DNA of 64,000 nucleotides from Kalmusia sp. IMI 367209 (lineage: Eukaryota > Ascomycota > Dothideomycetes > Pleosporales > Didymosphaeriaceae): contig JAPEUQ010000003.1 of NCBI GenBank assembly GCA_027946365.1, positions 806,001 to 870,000 on the forward strand, given 5' to 3'. How positions within the stretch are numbered: the stretch's first letter is position 1; every line of letters begins with the position of its first letter. The notes beneath the pieces are model-generated. The model made no database searches, was not told the DNA's origin, and saw only the letters and a list, made by a program, of their open reading frames with translations. Positions 34,318 to 44,820 of this stretch are shown here, piece after piece. The position numbers were made by a program, and so were the translations under genes.

Positions 34318-34517
34318 TTAATTTTTGGCTGCTCAAGCCCCCTTTCACGATATTTTTCTTTGTGCCTCATATTAGTTGTGGGGTTAGTGTGTGCTAGTGC
34401 ATACATTGGTGAGTCAACACCTAGAAAACAGCATCTCTCTTATTATACACTAAACAAACAAAACTAGCATGACTCCACGCAAAACCGTTACTACCAGAAC
34501 TCTGTCCCAGAGCTTCT

Positions 34518-36513
34518 CTACCACCAATTATGCACGACAGTCGGCTTCCTCTTAGCCATCTTGATGAAAGTGGAATTAGCCGCATTCGGGAAACCACCGC
34601 TGATTGTCCCTGTCCCTACGACACCTGTCCCTGTCGCCAACGGCGGGCCTGTGGTAATCACCATGGTAGGACGCTCCGTTCCCGGTGTACTTAAGCCCCC
34701 AGCATCTGTGCTAATAGGCGATTCGACAAGGGTGGGAGTAGTAGGCTCCGGCTCCCCGGTCGGCGTCGGCTCTGGTGTAGATGTAGGTATAGGTGTCTGG
34801 ACATCAGGCCCAAAGCCCATGCAGGTACTGAACAGCGGCCATCTGGTATCGAAGAGATCGGTTGAAAAATCGGGACTTTTGTCGACCTTGCCCATGTCGA
34901 GGTGCACGTTAATCCCAACACCAGCATCTACCTCGACACCCAAGGTCTTCTGGGTACCGCAGACGCCTTGGGAGTCGGCTTTGGCGGCTAATTTGGCTTC
35001 AAAGTAGGGAAGTTCGGCGTCGACACTGGCTTGGTAGCCCCACACTGTTGATCTTGTCAGCTCGTTTTAGATGTAGATAGCCTTGATTGAATTACTTACG
35101 ACTCAGAACCTCAGCCTTGAATTGGACACCGAGTTCGCCCCAGGCGCGAACATCGCCGCTAATTTCAGCACTGAAGGTTGGATCGACTTTCTCAAAGACC
35201 GGGTCCCAGTCCTTGATAGTGTTATCACCACCGCCTAAAAGTACGGCTTTGACTTCAGCTGAGTCCTTCAATGAGGCTTTGGCACCAGCGGACCACGTGG
35301 CGGTACCCGTAAGAGCGGAAGAACCAAGATGCACACCCATAGTAATGTAAGGTCCTAGTTCGAGAATGCCCTTGATGTTGAGAGCGCCGACAGGAATTTC
35401 GATCTCAGGTGTCATAGCCCAGTCCAGTGGCTTGCCGAGGGTGCCATCGGCGTTCAATTCGAGCATGATCTGGCCATATACACCCTGTGGGTGCACCTTA
35501 AGACTGACTTCGGAGGGAAATCCCCAAGATGTCTCAATATCGAAGTCGGCAACCATGGATCCACCAGTGGTGATCTGAGCGTTGGCGCTGAGGCTTAGAC
35601 CCGAAGTCTCGCTAGCGTCCTTGCCGAAATTGAAGAGAGGTTGATTGTAGTTCATGCTCAAGTCGAACTTGGCATCATCTTTCTTGACAAGATGGGGGTG
35701 CGTGACGTTGGCGGTGCCGGGGTTTACGTATTCGTGGCTAGTACTGAGATGGAAGTTTTGCGCTACGTCTTTCCATTCCACCTCCTCAGCATTGAGGCAA
35801 GCTGTGAGTTTCGACTTGTCAAAGTTGATCGTTTTGACTAGATACGGAGAGCGGTCATCGCCTTGATAGCATTGATCGGGTTCGGTGACAAGAACGAAAT
35901 GGTTGATATCCTCATCGTCAACCCATTTCCACTGCTTCTGTGCATAGTCGAAAGATGACTCGTCCTGGAAGGTTAGAGTCATGCCTTCCCCCGGCTTGCC
36001 ACATCTGATAGACTTGAGCTCTTTCGCAAAGTTCTCTATTGGGAGGATAAGCTCTTCATCTTGAGGCGCTCGGAGCGTGAAATTAGCCATATAGAGATTA
36101 TCGCCCGCTATGAACTATTAGCATGCTACGATTGTTTTGTAGCACCTAATCATGGACATGAGTGCCGTGCGGTGCCTCTTGTTTAAGTTATGCGACGGCA
36201 TACTACAGACGTTCATGATCTAGTACTAGGGAATGTTCAACTGACCATAGGCGCCCCATAGGAACTCATTCTCACTGGCAGGGTCGTAGCAACTGTTCCC
36301 TTTCTTCTCTCGCTTCCTAAATTTTCCAGTTATCTCTCCGGGATCCCTGATTGGAACGAATTGAACCCCAGGTGGCGCATTGTCGCGCTTCTGTGGCGGT
36401 TTTGATGGGTTTGTTGGAACGGTAGTTAATGGCTTCAGTACCACAGCGCCGGCTTCGAATACAAATAGGGAGATGATAGCAGCTCTAAACAAGCTACAAG
36501 AATGAACTAACAT
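34518..36513 (-). CDS. Secreted DUF7029/DUF7223 protein
   Basis: Exons 36513-36246, 36107-35100 and 35044-34518 give 600 residues. The N-terminus (HSCSLFRAAIISLFVFEAGA) is a signal peptide; a KKRD-like proprotein site and a basic stretch follow. Residues about 90-210 match what I know as DUF7029: YMANFTLRAPQDEELILPIENF, then MTLTFQDESSFDYAQKQWKWV and HFVLVTEPDQC. Residues about 250-480 look like DUF7223, with alternating hydrophobic strands and IPVGALNIKGILELGPYITMGV. The tail is a Thr/Pro/Ser-rich linker (TSTPEPTPTGEPEPTTPT), typical of wall-linked proteins, and ends in HNWW without a GPI signal. Function is unknown. The ATG at 36513 is the first in frame. Two GT-AG introns are phase 1. Confidence 0.8.
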
Positions 36514-38242
36514 GGCCACGAACAAGTGGGTTAATCACGTAAATGAAAGTGGGTCTGAAAAGAATGCAAGAGTCAAATAATGACTCGGTAATGAACGACT
36601 TGAAAGTAAAGAAACGAAAGACAGGTCAATAGCGTTAAAAGTAAAGAGTGGCTCGATGGGACCAAGAACTTGAGTGTGAACATCGATCGCATTTGTATGC
36701 GAACTCCGAGGGCACGCTGAAGGTGCTACGCATCTACCAACAGGCGCATCAGCATACTGGTCCGATGTGCTTGGTGCCATGTACCGAACGCCCAGCGCGG
36801 GAGATTGCCCTCTCGCCTACATGGCGACTAACATTGCGGATAAGTTTGCCTTGATAATAGTACATGCGGCTAGAGAGGTGGGCAGAGCATACGCGCCGAG
36901 GCCATTACGAGTAGTTTAGTAGAATGAATGGAGAACCGGCCTATGATAAAGCCCCTCAGCGGCCAGTGCATTGTTTAGTGAGAAGCGAAGAGGTGCTGAA
37001 GCGTTAGATAAGACTGATTGTGTGGCTTGCTGAGCGATGATCGGATAACCGGGAGGCACATAGTGTATGTAATTGCCCGATGTCCGATGCCACCTCTATG
37101 GCGAGCAATATCGGTGAAAGCTACCGGTGGCAGCGCACACGGGCTACGGAGTGAACAATACCATCGTATACTTCGAGTAAAGTGTGTTGTGATGGAGTTG
37201 CATTTCTGAGTGATGGCGCAGCTGCTCGTAGTGCGGAAATTGAGCCAGGGGCCCCCATTGCAAGAAAATCCAGCTGCAGTCGAAGAACAAACACAGCAGG
37301 TGACTCAAAGAGGTCTGCTTCTAATTGCATGTGAACACGAAGAGCATCTATAGAACGTAGCGGCCAAAATCCGGTAAAAGCGATGGGCGATGTGGGAGGC
37401 GGAAAGGGTGAAGGTGGGTTGGTCTGGCGAAGCCAAGGCCGCCTGAATCCCCACCTTTCTTTCTCTTGGCAGGGATCCAGAGGTGCCGACAAATAGGTTG
37501 ACCTTCGCCCACCAGCGCTCTTCACATATGTCGACAATAGCAATAACGATAACTCCGAACATTGATGCAAAATCCATGACTGTGTGGCCGAGGACCATGT
37601 ATCCTTTGACGAGCGTGGCATGCGTCTGCCGTCTGCCACCTGTATGTCAAGTTGCACGGCCGGCGTCGTTCTATCGCTATCGTTGGCACGCGCCGCCTCC
37701 TGTTTCTCCTAGTGAAAGCCGAATACGTCGAATCTGAAACAATGCATTCGCATGCCACATGGTGCCCGTCTTGATATTGCCGTTACGAGATACCCGATGG
37801 CATGGACTTTGTTGCACTGAGCTGTCCACTACGAGGCTGCTCTACAGCACAGCTGAACACATTTCCCTAAGTAGAAGCAAAATCAAATCATACGTGCATC
37901 TTTGACCGTTCAGTCATCCGCTCGCCAGGACCGGACTGCGAATGATTGATGAGTAACTGCAGCTGGCCCTATGAGGCTAGCTGGGAACCGGAAACGGCTA
38001 TTTTTAGGCGTCCGATGAATGCACGGACAGCTGCAGTTAGCTGACAACCTTTCATGGTCTAATCACCTCTCTCGTCATCTACCGTGAGGCGGAATGAGCT
38101 CGACTGCCCGTTATTGACCCCTATTGAACCGAAACTAGGCCGTGCGATGGGCCCTCTGTGAATAATTTGCTAACCTCTGGCATTGTACACTGTCTTTCTT
38201 CTTATTGTGCACTTACCTGAGTCTATTTTCTATTTGTTCACC
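36514..38242. other. Intergenic region of 1.7 kb, no supported gene
   Basis: The longest frame (minus strand 37657-37121, 178 codons) is low in motif content and overlaps others in all registers. This is likely the two facing promoters of the DUF7029/7223 and GPI-type protein genes. Confidence 0.45.
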
Positions 38243-39010
38243 ATGGCGTCTAAAATCATCTTGTTGCTTGTCGGAGCCGTAGCAGCACAGTCGGTTATTG
38301 AAGTTTTCAATGTGCAACCGGATAGTACACTCACCTACAAGTCTTCGGATTCAAAAGCGACCACGTACGAACGCGCGTGTAGTCCATCTTCTAGCGCACT
38401 ATCTCGAGGTGACTATTTGTGCCCGAGTAACTGTGGTCTGCTAACATAAAAAGCGTCGCGCACGAAGCCTGTTTCATCAGCAGCTACCGTAGAGTCTATC
38501 ACTAGCGGCGTAGAAGATCTCGACCTCGTACCTTTATCAAAATTGCCTCTACCAACGGCAGAGGCACGTCTGCGTCGCCAACAAACCGACCCCGCCGCTC
38601 TTTGCGCACCATATACGCTCGTTCAAGGAGCATCAACGTGGGAAATACATTTGACCCGAGGCGAAATCATGACCGCTGATATAAATTGCAATTGGAGTGG
38701 CCAAATGAAGACCGCTGACTGGACTTGCACGGGATCGAGTGATGGCGGGTTGTATTCTACGAACGCGGATGTGAGCTCCACCACGACCTTTACGAACGGC
38801 GAAGTCACAAGTATCGGTGGCTTCCAATCAGCAACCATCATCAGCGCCCCGACCGGCTTGCAGCCTACAAGTGCATCCTCGTCTACGAAGTCGAATACAG
38901 AATCTGGGCCAGAAAGTACTGGCCTAGCCGCCCCAATGCCTCTGCCGACAGGTGGTGTAGCTATCATGGGCGGCGTCGCTGGAATCTTCGCAGCTGCTCT
39001 TGCATTGTGA
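38243..39010 (+). CDS. Small secreted GPI-anchored-type protein, uncharacterised
   Basis: Exon 38243-38408 encodes a signal peptide (MASKIILLLVGAVAA) and exon 38481-39010 the rest; the 72-base intron has donor GTGACT, a GCTAAC branch site and acceptor CATCAG. The joined frame has 231 codons. The middle part has four cysteines (ALCAPYTL, INCNWS, WTCTGS and an earlier RACSPS) with Asn/Thr-rich strands. A Ser/Thr-rich linker precedes a hydrophobic end (GGVAIMGGVAGIFAAALAL), which is a good GPI-attachment signal. It resembles the cell-wall proteins common in ascomycetes, but I cannot name a family. The splice site choice is an inference from frame and signals. Confidence 0.7.
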
Positions 39011-39049
39011 AGTATTTCTCACCATTGTTTGTTATGCGAACATTTAGAA

Positions 39050-39052
<3 letters not shown>

Positions 39053-39086
<34 letters not shown>
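39053..39086. repeat. (TA)17 microsatellite
   Basis: A perfect TA dinucleotide run of 34 bases lies 43 bases after the stop of the GPI-type gene, probably in its 3' UTR. Confidence 0.95.
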
Positions 39087-39093
<7 letters not shown>

Positions 39094-39425
39094 CTTGTCC
39101 TAGTTCTGATTCACTTACGCACCATACACACACACAGTCTCAGGTCTTTTGTTTCCTCGGGTTTCCATCCTTCCATTTCAGAACTTATCCTGCGCGGCTA
39201 CCGGTCGCGTGTCGCCAAGTCACAAAGGGTCTTCCTCGTCGCCCACGTGACGGGTTTTGTCTCATTCACTTGGTAAACTGCACACGCCTTCCCCTCTTCA
39301 ACTAGTCTTTACAGATTCAACTTGCGACTCACATATAACCAGGTCCTGTCTGACCCTTTGTTATCAACCTAATCTTGGCAATCGCCTAGATATCGACGCC
39401 CACTCAACGTAGCAACTCCTCGAAT
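39087..39425. other. Intergenic, promoter of the coiled-coil protein gene
   Basis: No gene seen. Pyrimidine-rich stretches (about 39150-39180 and 39287-39320) are typical of fungal core promoters. Confidence 0.5.
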
Positions 39426-40205
39426 ATGGACAGTTGCCGTACAAGATCTTTTGTAGGGCGCGCTTCCATTATGTCGTCAGCCTCCGCATCGAAAGCAGCA
39501 TCTGGTGAAAGCCAAGGTCAACCACTAGTTCACACCTCTAGCTCAACCTTTCCGACTCCCATAACGAAAGGGCTATGGACTGGCCTTGCATCTGAGCATT
39601 CTCAAACAACTTTCCTTTCCACCGAGCGCGATTACTGGCGCACCAAAGCCCACGAGCAAGAAGCCCATATCACCAAGCTCAAAGCTGCTACGGAGCAGAA
39701 CACCCGTTTGATAGCCAGTTTGACATCCACAAACGCCAATCTTGAGGCGCGCCTTACTGACGCTCTGGCAGCGGGCAATAACATCCTGAGAAAGTTTAGG
39801 GGTATTAAATTCGACAATGATGCTTTGCGCCAGGAGCTCGGAGACGCCCGTCGGGTCATGATGCGGTTGAAGAAGAGCGATCGCGCAAAGGGTAGAATGC
39901 AGCAGCGCAATTTCAGACTCAAGGCACATATTGGCTCACATGTTTGTGGGGGAAAGGAGAAAGAAGATACGCTGCTAGAAGCTCTTGCATTGACGAATCA
40001 GCGTATCGAAGAGCTCGAGGGAGCGGGTGAAAAGTTGCTCGACGCGCTTGAGATGGAGGAGGACAACGATGGAGATGAGGATGCTCAAGGAGATGGCAGG
40101 GATGTCTGCGGAGTACTGGAGGCTAGGGTAATGTTGAGGGGGGTGGTCGAAGATGAGGCGTACGAGGAGCACAAAGCGCTTTGGGCAGATCTTTTGGAGA
40201 ATTGA
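39426..40205 (+). CDS. Uncharacterised coiled-coil protein
   Basis: This is a single exon of 259 codons; a second in-frame ATG at 39471 (MSSASASKAA) could be the true start. Residues 1-60 are Ser/Thr-rich. Residues 68-160 form a coil (YWRTKAHEQEAHITKLKAA, LRQELGDARRVMMRLKK), and a basic part follows (SDRAKGRMQQRNFRLKAHIG). A second coil (ALALTNQRIEELEGAGEKLLDAL) leads into an acidic stretch (MEEDNDGDEDAQGDG). There is no signal peptide or membrane segment. I do not recognise the family. It could be a structural or adaptor protein. Confidence 0.6.
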   Translation: MDSCRTRSFVGRASIMSSASASKAASGESQGQPLVHTSSSTFPTPITKGLWTGLASEHSQTTFLSTERDYWRTKAHEQEAHITKLKAATEQNTRLIASLTSTNANLEARLTDALAAGNNILRKFRGIKFDNDALRQELGDARRVMMRLKKSDRAKGRMQQRNFRLKAHIGSHVCGGKEKEDTLLEALALTNQRIEELEGAGEKLLDALEMEEDNDGDEDAQGDGRDVCGVLEARVMLRGVVEDEAYEEHKALWADLLEN

Positions 40206-41040
40206 GAGGGTCGAAAAGAAGGTGATTGGGAGAAGAATAGCAACGCATAGTAGTAGGGAGGATGCGGCATCCGCTGCCATTGCAGCGTCGCAAGATACTG
40301 GTATTCAATTACAATAATTGCCATTTCGAGCGCATTCCAAGGCTGTGTGCTATTCAAGTTGCGTCATTGCTAATTTTCTAGCGCGCTTAGATTAGAGTTG
40401 TTCTGTCTTGAATCTGCAAACGCATCATCGCCAAAGAGCTTCCTCGGTGTTTGCGGTAGCACGTCTCACTAGGTAGGTTAGCCATTAATTGAAGCGGTGT
40501 TGAAGGGACTTCGTAGCAATATGTAGAGAGGTAACCAATGGCCTGGCTGACGGGAAATGGATTACGTCTGACGAAGTGGTGGGGGCGGAATTCGCCACGG
40601 CAGAAAATTTCGGCTAGGGCTTGGGTGATCGCGAATCCGATGCATCTGTCAATGTTCAGACTGAGACGAATAAGGTGATGAGCTTGTGGATAGTGCAATG
40701 CCTATGGTTTAAGCGGGTGGATTACTTACGCCCCCATTGGCCTGTCTTGACATACTCAGTCCGTGCGCTGCCAAGTCGCAACTCGACCCTCTTTGGGATT
40801 AAGAATATACCAAACCCAACTCCGTCTTTAATGCTGCCTGCCATCGGACGTCTCTATCCCGTTCAGCTTACTGGTCAATTCACACACGTCTGGCATTGAC
40901 AATTGACAAGGTCCTTGTAGGCGCTCTTCCTGCAGCTGCGTCATGTCACTCAGCCACTCGCGTCAGTCGCTCTCGCACGACATAATACTGATGCCGTGAC
41001 TGACTGAGATGAAACCAGCCTGCCTTCTCTCATTCACACC
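40206..41040. other. Intergenic, promoter of the glycosyltransferase gene
   Basis: A minus-strand frame at 40698-40387 (103 codons) has no motif. No other gene is visible. Confidence 0.45.
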
Positions 41041-44000
41041 ATGGACACCCAAACTCCCTCGGAAAAGGCACGACCTATTCAAGAGACCGTAGTGCAGCAT
41101 TCCATCCTTCAGCAAGAAGAAGCTGCCGCTACGGCCCAGACTAATCCTATAAGATCGACGACACAGGATGCCCTCCTGCACCAGACTGACTTCACCACTT
41201 CTGAGCTGGTCGAGGATGACGTGCCTCCTCCTGCTTACGGCGAGATCTATGGCGAGATTCGCAGCGAAAAGAACGGCCTGGGTACCAGCGCCCGTATCAC
41301 CGACGACGGCCGTGTCAACATCCGCATCAATCAGGTCAACCGTCGTTTGTCCCAGATCTTCACTCCTGCTTTAAGTCAACAGATTCAGAGTGTCCAAGAT
41401 AGTCACCCGCCTCCCCTACATTCCCCTTCCTTAGGAGGCCAGGAGGGAGTTCCTCCACCCCCGCCCTTGAACATCGTCATCCAGGTCGTGGGCTCGCGCG
41501 GGGACGTGCAACCCTTCGTTGCCTTAGGAAAAGTTCTAAAAGAAACCTACGGCCATCGCGTACGTTTGGCGACTCATCCCAATTTCAAGGACTTTGTGGG
41601 GGAGAATGGCCTGGAATTTTTCAGCATCGGCGGTGACCCCTCCCGACTCATGGCTTTCATGGTCAAGAATCCTAGCCTTATGCCAGGCTTCGGCAGTCTA
41701 CTGAGTGGAGATATCGGTCAGCGAAGAAAAGATGTTGCTGAGTACATTCAAGGCTGCTGGCGATCGTGTTACGAAGCCGGTGACGGCATGGGTCCTCGTG
41801 CTACCAACGATGACCTTCCTGAGCCATCTGAGAACGACCCTGGCTCTGAGCCTGCAGCAAGACCCTTCGTCGCCGACTGCATTATCGCCAACCCCCCAAG
41901 CTTTGCTCATATCCATTGCGCAGAGAAGCTAGGCATCCCGCTCCATATCATGTTCACTATGCCATATTCTCCCACACAAGCCTTTCCCCATCCGCTGGCT
42001 AACATCCAATCCTCAAATGCCGACCCTCAACTTACTAATTACATCAGTTACGCAATGATCGAACTCCTCTCTTGGCAGGCCCTGGGTGATATTATCAACC
42101 GGTTCCGCGCAAAATGTCTCGGTTTGGACCCCATAAGTACGATCTGGGCCCCTGGGATGCTCCAGCGTCTTAGAATACCGCACACCTACTGCTGGTCTCC
42201 GGCCCTGATATCCAAACCGAATGACTGGGGCTCTCACATAAGTATCTCAGGGTTCTACTTTCTCAATCTGGCCTCTAATTACACCCCTGCCCCTGACTTA
42301 CAGGCATTCCTCGACGACGGTCCACCTCCCGTCTACATAGGATTCGGGAGCATCGTTTTGGACAATCCGAATGCAATGACAGAACTCATTTTCGAGGCCG
42401 TAAGGAAGACTCGCCAGCGTGTCCTCCTTTCCAAAGGCTGGGGAGGCATGGGCGCAGACGAACTTCATATTCCTGATGGCGTCTTCATGCTAGGCAACGT
42501 GCCGCATGACTGGCTTTTTGAGCACGTCTCATGTGTCGTGCACCATGGTGGCGCAGGAACCACGGCGGCAGGCATTACCGCAGGCCGCCCGACTCTAGTC
42601 GTTCCCTTTTTTGGAGACCAGCCTTTCTGGGGCGCCATGATCGCGCGAGCAGGCGCAGGCCCCGATCCGATCCCTCACAAACAACTCACAGCGGACAAAT
42701 TAGCCGATGCCATCAACTTCTGTTTAAAACCCGAAAGCCTGGAACGCGCCAAAGATCTCGCAAGTAAGATCGCGGCGGAACGAGGCAGCGACATGGGTGC
42801 TCAGCTGATTCATCAATTTCTCGAGCCTGACCGACTCCGTTGCACCCTTGCACCATCTCGATCCGCTGCGTGGCGCGTCAAGCGCACCAATGTCAGGTTG
42901 AGTGCTTTTGCTGCTTGTACTTTGGCGAATGCAAATCTTTTGGATTTTGATGATTTGAAGCTCTTCAGACCACAAGAACATTACACCGACGAAGGTCCCT
43001 GGGATCCAATATCCGGAGGTTTCACGGCGTTCTTGGGAGCAGTTGGCGGCATGATGGTAGGGCTAGCCGATGTTCCTTCAGAGACATGGAGAGCTTTGCA
43101 AATACCGGCTGGACGCAGCCGACAGCAGTCCCAAACATCATTGCCGACGGTCGCGAGCAAAAGCGAGGCTTCGAATATGGGGGAAAGATCAAATCATGCA
43201 AATTCGCCTGGAAGAAGTGAGACGAGCTTGATTGAGGACTCTCTTGCTCATGTTAGGAGCCCTCCTAGTCTCTCCGGTCGGTCAACTCCCAGTTCGAACG
43301 TTGCATCAAGCTCTATATCCGGTCAATTGCAAGGCCAATTAAATCCCAAACAAGATGATGCTAGCCGAAGTCGAGCTCGCAGTGGGAATGAATCTGGGTC
43401 CGGTAAAGACCCTGATATGCTGCGCCCGACTGGCGTGCACATGAGCAAAGGTGCGGGACGTTTCGTAAAGGCGGTTGTACAGGCGCCTGTAGATCTTTCA
43501 GTGAATTTCACGAGAGGGTTTCACAATATCCCTAAGCTTTGGGGAGACGATACCGTGCGCCCTCAAGAAAGGGTCAGCGATTTCAAATCAGGCGTTAAGG
43601 CAGTAGGAAGAGAGTTTGGCTTTGGCTGGTACGATGGCCTTACTGGGCTGGTCACCCAGCCCTGGAAAGGCGCTCAGAAAGAGGGTGCCAGCGGCTTTGT
43701 CAAAGGAGTCGGCAAAGGGATCGGGGGATTTTTAGCCATGCCGGGCGCGGCCATGCTTGGTATCCTCGGTCACACGATGCAGGGGGTCAGCAAAGAGGTG
43801 CAGAAGTTGTTCGGCAGCAATGTTCATAATTACATTGTCGCGTCCAGGGCAGCTCAAGGGTATGAGGACTGGCTGCAGAGCTCCGATGCCGAAAAGGAAG
43901 ACGTCATCGTTCGGTGGAGGTTGATCCAGAAATACCTAAAGAAAAAACGCAACCCTGACGAAATGATGCAAGATATCCTAGATGCACAGGGAAAGAAGAA

Positions 44001-44820
44001 AATAGAGGAGACAGGGCCCCCACAAAACCGCAGGCATGCCACGAGTTCCGCTCCCACCGGTGCGGATACTCCAAGCCAAGATCCCGAGAGTGTCATCCTC
44101 GCCATGAGTGGTTCACAAACCCCCGGACAATCTCCAAAGGCGGCTGAAATCAACGAAACTAACCGATTATCAGACCAGGAGACGTCGCATAGAGACGCAG
44201 AAGAGGATGCTGATGTGGAGCGGACGATCCAGGAAGACGTGTCTCAGCTTCAGCGCCGACGACAAGAAGCTGCAGATCATCAGGAAGGTCAGGATAATTT
44301 GCAACAGGCAATGGCGGCCAGCGAAGCCGAAGCTCAGCGACACGCGAGTGAAGCATTGGAATATGAGAACCATCTGAAGCGAGTCATGGCACAGAGTCTC
44401 CGGGAACAGAAACAGAGTAGCATCGATAGTAAATGGGAGTCAGATATAGGTCTCGATGACAAGATAGATGAGAAGTTCGAGCGGGCAAGTGTGAAACCCG
44501 AAAACATGGCAGAGAAAGCGGTAGACGTGGCTGGCGGGTCACTGGGCGTCCAGCGAACTCCTTCGTATGATCCGGGGCATCTCGAGGGCACCACGCAAAG
44601 TGCATTCGAGGCGCAACGACAGGGACAGCAGGGGGAGAAAACAGCACAAGAGAAGACGGAAGAAGAGATTGTGCTGGAATACGTCAAGAAGCAAAGCCTC
44701 TTGGAAGCGCACCATCAGAACAAAGGCAAGGGCCGTGCCACAGCGACAGAGGATAAGGAAGATGAAGATTTACAGAAGGCATTGAAGTTGAGTATGCGAG
44801 GGGAGGCTTCTGAAATATGA
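41041..44820 (+). CDS. Sterol-glucosyltransferase-like GT1 protein with Vps13/ATG2-type and UIM-like C-terminus
   Basis: This is an intronless frame of 1259 codons. The N-terminal 140 residues are disordered. The glycosyltransferase part runs from NIVIQVVGSRGDVQPF (about 142) to a C-terminal donor site with HHGGAGTTAAGITAGRPT at 501-518, as in UDP-glucose:sterol glucosyltransferases (UGT80/Atg26 group). It lacks the GRAM and PH domains of Atg26. Residues about 805-925 (PVDLSVNFTRGFHNIPKLWG, then GKGIGGFLAMPGAAMLG) resemble the lipid-transfer-protein C-terminal region found in Vps13 and Atg2. The last 200 residues are acidic and coiled, with UIM-like motifs LQQAMAAS (about 1088), LKRVMAQS, VLEYVKKQS and LQKALKLS (about 1245). 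The product probably acts at membranes on sterols or similar lipids, and may bind ubiquitin; the acceptor is not known. Confidence 0.88.
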   Translation: MDTQTPSEKARPIQETVVQHSILQQEEAAATAQTNPIRSTTQDALLHQTDFTTSELVEDDVPPPAYGEIYGEIRSEKNGLGTSARITDDGRVNIRINQVNRRLSQIFTPALSQQIQSVQDSHPPPLHSPSLGGQEGVPPPPPLNIVIQVVGSRGDVQPFVALGKVLKETYGHRVRLATHPNFKDFVGENGLEFFSIGGDPSRLMAFMVKNPSLMPGFGSLLSGDIGQRRKDVAEYIQGCWRSCYEAGDGMGPRATNDDLPEPSENDPGSEPAARPFVADCIIANPPSFAHIHCAEKLGIPLHIMFTMPYSPTQAFPHPLANIQSSNADPQLTNYISYAMIELLSWQALGDIINRFRAKCLGLDPISTIWAPGMLQRLRIPHTYCWSPALISKPNDWGSHISISGFYFLNLASNYTPAPDLQAFLDDGPPPVYIGFGSIVLDNPNAMTELIFEAVRKTRQRVLLSKGWGGMGADELHIPDGVFMLGNVPHDWLFEHVSCVVHHGGAGTTAAGITAGRPTLVVPFFGDQPFWGAMIARAGAGPDPIPHKQLTADKLADAINFCLKPESLERAKDLASKIAAERGSDMGAQLIHQFLEPDRLRCTLAPSRSAAWRVKRTNVRLSAFAACTLANANLLDFDDLKLFRPQEHYTDEGPWDPISGGFTAFLGAVGGMMVGLADVPSETWRALQIPAGRSRQQSQTSLPTVASKSEASNMGERSNHANSPGRSETSLIEDSLAHVRSPPSLSGRSTPSSNVASSSISGQLQGQLNPKQDDASRSRARSGNESGSGKDPDMLRPTGVHMSKGAGRFVKAVVQAPVDLSVNFTRGFHNIPKLWGDDTVRPQERVSDFKSGVKAVGREFGFGWYDGLTGLVTQPWKGAQKEGASGFVKGVGKGIGGFLAMPGAAMLGILGHTMQGVSKEVQKLFGSNVHNYIVASRAAQGYEDWLQSSDAEKEDVIVRWRLIQKYLKKKRNPDEMMQDILDAQGKKKIEETGPPQNRRHATSSAPTGADTPSQDPESVILAMSGSQTPGQSPKAAEINETNRLSDQETSHRDAEEDADVERTIQEDVSQLQRRRQEAADHQEGQDNLQQAMAASEAEAQRHASEALEYENHLKRVMAQSLREQKQSSIDSKWESDIGLDDKIDEKFERASVKPENMAEKAVDVAGGSLGVQRTPSYDPGHLEGTTQSAFEAQRQGQQGEKTAQEKTEEEIVLEYVKKQSLLEAHHQNKGKGRATATEDKEDEDLQKALKLSMRGEASEI

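Noticed and set aside
37121..37657. 178-codon minus-strand frame in the gap before the GPI-type gene
   Set aside because: It has no domain, no splice support, and other registers are equally open.
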